Below are positions 61,356-64,000 of a DNA stretch of 64,000 bases, piece by piece. The translations under genes and the position numbers were made by a program. The stretch is from Williamsia sp. 1138 (GTDB lineage Bacteria; Actinomycetota; Actinomycetes; Mycobacteriales; Mycobacteriaceae), in contig NZ_MJEJ02000053.1 of assembly GCF_002095435.2 (NCBI RefSeq), positions 124,001-188,000 of the forward strand, in the 5' to 3' direction. The number at the start of each line of letters is the position of its first letter. Within the stretch, counting starts at the first letter, position 1. The notes under the pieces were generated by a model that was not told where the DNA came from, searched no databases, and was given only the letters and a program-made list of their open reading frames with translations.

Positions 61356-64000
61356 GTGGCGGATTCAGGTACTACAGCCGGCAAGACAGGTGGTGTCGTG
61401 CGCCGGCTCGTGATCGTGGAGTCCCCGACCAAGGCCCGCAAGATCTCGACATATCTCGGTCCCAACTACATCGTGGAGTCATCGCGCGGTCACATCCGTG
61501 ACCTGCCGCGCGGCGCCGCCGATGTGCCTGCCAAGTACAAGGGGCAGGCGTGGGCGAGGCTCGGCGTCAACGTCGACGAGAACTTCGAACCGCTCTACGT
61601 GGTGTCGCCGGACAAGAAGTCCACGGTGACCGAGCTCAAGGCGCTGCTCAAGGACGTCGACGAGCTCTATCTAGCGACAGACGGTGACCGCGAGGGTGAA
61701 GCCATCGCGTGGCACCTGCTCGACACCCTCAAACCCAAGATCCCGGTCAAGCGGATGGTGTTCCACGAGATCACCGAATCGGCCATCCGGGCGGCCGCCG
61801 AAGATCCCCGCGACCTCGACGAAGACCTCGTCGACGCCCAGGAGACGCGCCGCATCCTTGACCGTCTCTACGGCTACGAGGTGTCGCCGGTCCTGTGGAA
61901 GAAGGTCATGCCGAAGTTGTCGGCGGGCCGTGTGCAGTCGGTGGCCACCCGCATCATCGTCGAGCGCGAACGCGAGCGGATGGCGTTCCGCTCGGCCAGT
62001 TACTGGGACATCGCCGCGACGCTCGACGCCGGCGCAGAGGCGACGCCACGCAGTTTCGGTGCCCGCCTGGTCAGCGTCGACGGCGATCGTGTCGCCAGTG
62101 GACGCGACTTCGACTCGGTCGGAGGCCTGAAGAAGGCCGACGGCGTCGTCATCCTCGACGAGAACCGCGCGGTCGCACTCGCCGGAGGGCTGCAGGGCGC
62201 CTCCATGTCGGTGTCCTCGGTCGAGGAGAAGCCGTACACCCGCAAGCCGTATGCCCCGTTCATGACGTCGACGCTGCAGCAGGAGGCGGGCCGCAAGCTG
62301 CGGTTCACCTCTGACCGCACGATGCGGGTCGCGCAGCGGCTGTACGAAAACGGCTACATCACCTATATGCGTACCGACTCGACCACGCTGTCCGAGTCGG
62401 CGATCACGGCGGCCCGTAATCAGGCCCGTGACCTCTATGGGGCGAACTTCGTCCATCCGACGCCGCGGCAGTACACCCGCAAGGTGAAAAACGCGCAGGA
62501 GGCCCACGAGGCCATCCGGCCGGCCGGTGAGTCCTTCCGGACCCCCGGTGAGGTCGCCTCTGCATTGCAGACCGACGAGTTCCGGCTCTATGAGCTGATC
62601 TGGCAGCGGACCGTCGCCTCCCAGATGGCCGACGCCCGCGGCACCACGATGAGTCTGCGGATCACCGGAGACGCGCGGACGGGGGAGACCTGCACCTTCG
62701 CCGCCTCCGGTCGCACCATCACGTTCCCCGGATTCTTGTCTGCCTACGTCGAGACCGTCGACGAGCAGGCCGGTGGCACCGCCGACGACGCCGAGAGCCG
62801 TCTCCCGAACCTCGTTCAGGGTCAGGCGCTGACCGCCACCGAACTGCGGCCGGACGGGCACACCACCAACCCGCCTGCGCGCTACACCGAGGCGTCGCTG
62901 GTGAAGACGTTGGAGGAGTTGGGGATCGGCCGCCCGTCGACGTACGCGTCGATCATCGGCACCATCCAGGACCGCGGATACGTCCACAAGAAGGGCTCGG
63001 CGCTCGTGCCGTCCTGGATCGCGTTCGCCGTCGTCGGGCTGCTCGAGGCCTACTTCAAACGGCTTGTGGACTACGACTTCACCGCCTCGCTCGAAGACGA
63101 TCTCGACCAGATCGCCAGCGGCGCGGAGAACCGCACCAACTGGCTGACGCAGTTCTACTTCGGGCAAGAAGGCGCCGAAGGTCAGGCTGCGACCGGTCTG
63201 AAGAAGCTGGTCGGCATCAATCTCGAAGAGATCGATGCACGGACCGTGAACTCGATCCGCCTGTTCGACGACGATCAGGGCAGGCCCGTGTACGTCCGCG
63301 TCGGCCGGTTCGGTCCGTACCTCGAGCGCACCGTCACGCCTGACGGCGGCGGCGAGCCGGAGTCGCAACGAGCCAACCTGCCCGACGACATCACCCCGGA
63401 CGAGCTGACGCTCGAACTCGCCGAGAAGCTCTTCAGCACCCCGCAGGAGGGCCGTACCCTCGGTGTCGACCCGCTCTCGGGCAACGAGATCGTGGCGAAG
63501 GAAGGCCGTTTCGGTCCGTATGTGACCGAGATCCTGCCTGATCCCGAAGACGATGGAGACGACGACGCGTCGTCGCCCGCACTCGCCCCACCGCCGGCGC
63601 CCACCCCGCTCGACGACGGCGCGACCCCGTTGGACGCTCCCTCTGGTGGCGGCGGCACCGCGACCGCGACCAAGAAGGCAACGGCCAAGAAGACCGCAAA
63701 GAAGGCTGCCAAGAAGGCCGGGCCGAAGCCGCGCACGGGGTCGTTGTTCAAGTCGATGGAGATCGGTTCGGTCACCCTCGAGGATGCGCTGAAGCTGCTG
63801 TCGCTGCCCCGGATCGTCGGCCAGGATGCCGAAGGTCAGGAGATCACCGCCCAGAACGGCCGGTATGGTCCGTACCTCAAGCGCGGCACCGACTCCCGGT
63901 CGCTGACGAGCGAGGATCAGATCTTCGACATCACCCTCGAAGAGGCGCTGAAGATCTACTCCGAGCCCAAGCGTCGCGGTCGTGCGGCCGCCGCGCCGCC
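61356..64000 (+). CDS. topA: DNA topoisomerase I (partial, runs off the window)
   Basis: About 881 codons before the window ends. TOPRIM domain: RLVIVESPTKARKI, YLATDGDREGE (DxDxE). The cleavage domain has catalytic Tyr337 in YITYMRTDSTTL. C-terminal GRFGPYV-type repeats without zinc cysteines and a Lys/Ala-rich stretch (KKATAKKTAKKAAKKA) are typical of the actinobacterial enzyme. It relaxes negative supercoils. The GTG at 61356 gives the start expected from mycobacterial TopA; a GTG at 61341 is in frame. The last 50 or more residues are missing. Confidence 0.96.
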   Translation, partial: MADSGTTAGKTGGVVRRLVIVESPTKARKISTYLGPNYIVESSRGHIRDLPRGAADVPAKYKGQAWARLGVNVDENFEPLYVVSPDKKSTVTELKALLKDVDELYLATDGDREGEAIAWHLLDTLKPKIPVKRMVFHEITESAIRAAAEDPRDLDEDLVDAQETRRILDRLYGYEVSPVLWKKVMPKLSAGRVQSVATRIIVERERERMAFRSASYWDIAATLDAGAEATPRSFGARLVSVDGDRVASGRDFDSVGGLKKADGVVILDENRAVALAGGLQGASMSVSSVEEKPYTRKPYAPFMTSTLQQEAGRKLRFTSDRTMRVAQRLYENGYITYMRTDSTTLSESAITAARNQARDLYGANFVHPTPRQYTRKVKNAQEAHEAIRPAGESFRTPGEVASALQTDEFRLYELIWQRTVASQMADARGTTMSLRITGDARTGETCTFAASGRTITFPGFLSAYVETVDEQAGGTADDAESRLPNLVQGQALTATELRPDGHTTNPPARYTEASLVKTLEELGIGRPSTYASIIGTIQDRGYVHKKGSALVPSWIAFAVVGLLEAYFKRLVDYDFTASLEDDLDQIASGAENRTNWLTQFYFGQEGAEGQAATGLKKLVGINLEEIDARTVNSIRLFDDDQGRPVYVRVGRFGPYLERTVTPDGGGEPESQRANLPDDITPDELTLELAEKLFSTPQEGRTLGVDPLSGNEIVAKEGRFGPYVTEILPDPEDDGDDDASSPALAPPPAPTPLDDGATPLDAPSGGGGTATATKKATAKKTAKKAAKKAGPKPRTGSLFKSMEIGSVTLEDALKLLSLPRIVGQDAEGQEITAQNGRYGPYLKRGTDSRSLTSEDQIFDITLEEALKIYSEPKRRGRAAAAP

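Noticed and set aside
61671-63368. 565-codon minus-strand frame opposite topA
   Set aside because: Antisense of TopA, which has all expected motifs on the plus strand.

Overview
The window is a 64 kb piece of a high-GC actinobacterial chromosome. Its gene order follows the Mycobacterium tuberculosis block Rv3646c-Rv3683 almost gene for gene, in inverted orientation: topA, Rv3647c-like, cspA, DUF1998 helicase, tad locus, 6C RNA, HAD phosphatase, Fic-like protein, acs, holin-like protein, ephE-like, marP, Nudix, thioredoxin, nth, crp, MBL, ridA, two ArsA ATPases, whiB4, ponA2, metallophosphoesterase. That synteny, WhiB proteins, a PASTA-containing class A PBP and MarP point to a mycolic-acid-containing actinomycete (Gordonia, Rhodococcus or a relative). 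The genus is an inference from recalled gene order, not from a search.

Region 1 (about 1-12.3 kb) is accessory. It has a three-gene membrane operon (MscS channel, small Thr-rich membrane protein, FUSC protein). Next is a tightly overlapping five-gene catabolic operon: P450, MBL hydrolase, FAH-family hydrolase, acetoacetyl-CoA-synthetase-type ligase and FMN/[2Fe-2S] reductase. A TetR regulator is divergent from it across two palindromes, and an AraC-regulator stump lies at its distal end. An HTH/PIN toxin-antitoxin-like pair and an unknown gene follow.

Region 2 (12.3-17.7 kb) is a NarL-type two-component system divergent from a MacB-like ABC transporter, as in envelope-stress or peptide-resistance modules. 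tRNA-Pro(CGG) follows.

Region 3 (17.8-45 kb) is the conserved core: cell-wall synthesis and redox control (ponA2-like, whiB4), ArsA-type ATPases, RidA, Crp, DNA repair (nth), redox and acid-stress proteins (TlpA-like thioredoxin, MarP), acetyl-CoA synthetase with a LuxR regulator, and a degenerate Fic protein. Two insertions interrupt the remembered order. One is an orphan hypB with a CaiB-type CoA-transferase, an amidohydrolase and an enoyl-CoA hydratase (25.4-29.8 kb). The other is a second NarL two-component system plus small genes (37.1-40.0 kb).

Region 4 (45-50.2 kb) has the 6C non-coding RNA and a reduced Tad/Flp pilus-like operon: Ssd, TadA, TadB, TadC, DUF4244 pilin-like, TadE-like and TadG-like.

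Region 5 (50.2-55.5 kb) looks like a foreign, lower-GC island. It is bounded on the right by a second, decayed copy of the tadE/tadG 3' ends. It carries an unknown three-TM protein, a small gene coupled to a HEPN-like gene, a second HEPN-like gene that is frameshifted just before its RX4H motif, and decayed minus-strand coding remnants. This is the best place in the window to look for an undescribed defence or toxin-antitoxin system.

Region 6 (55.6-64 kb) has a secreted trypsin-like protease, a Q/G/Y-rich membrane protein, an MrfA-like helicase, cspA, an Rv3647c-like gene and the start of topA, which runs off the window.
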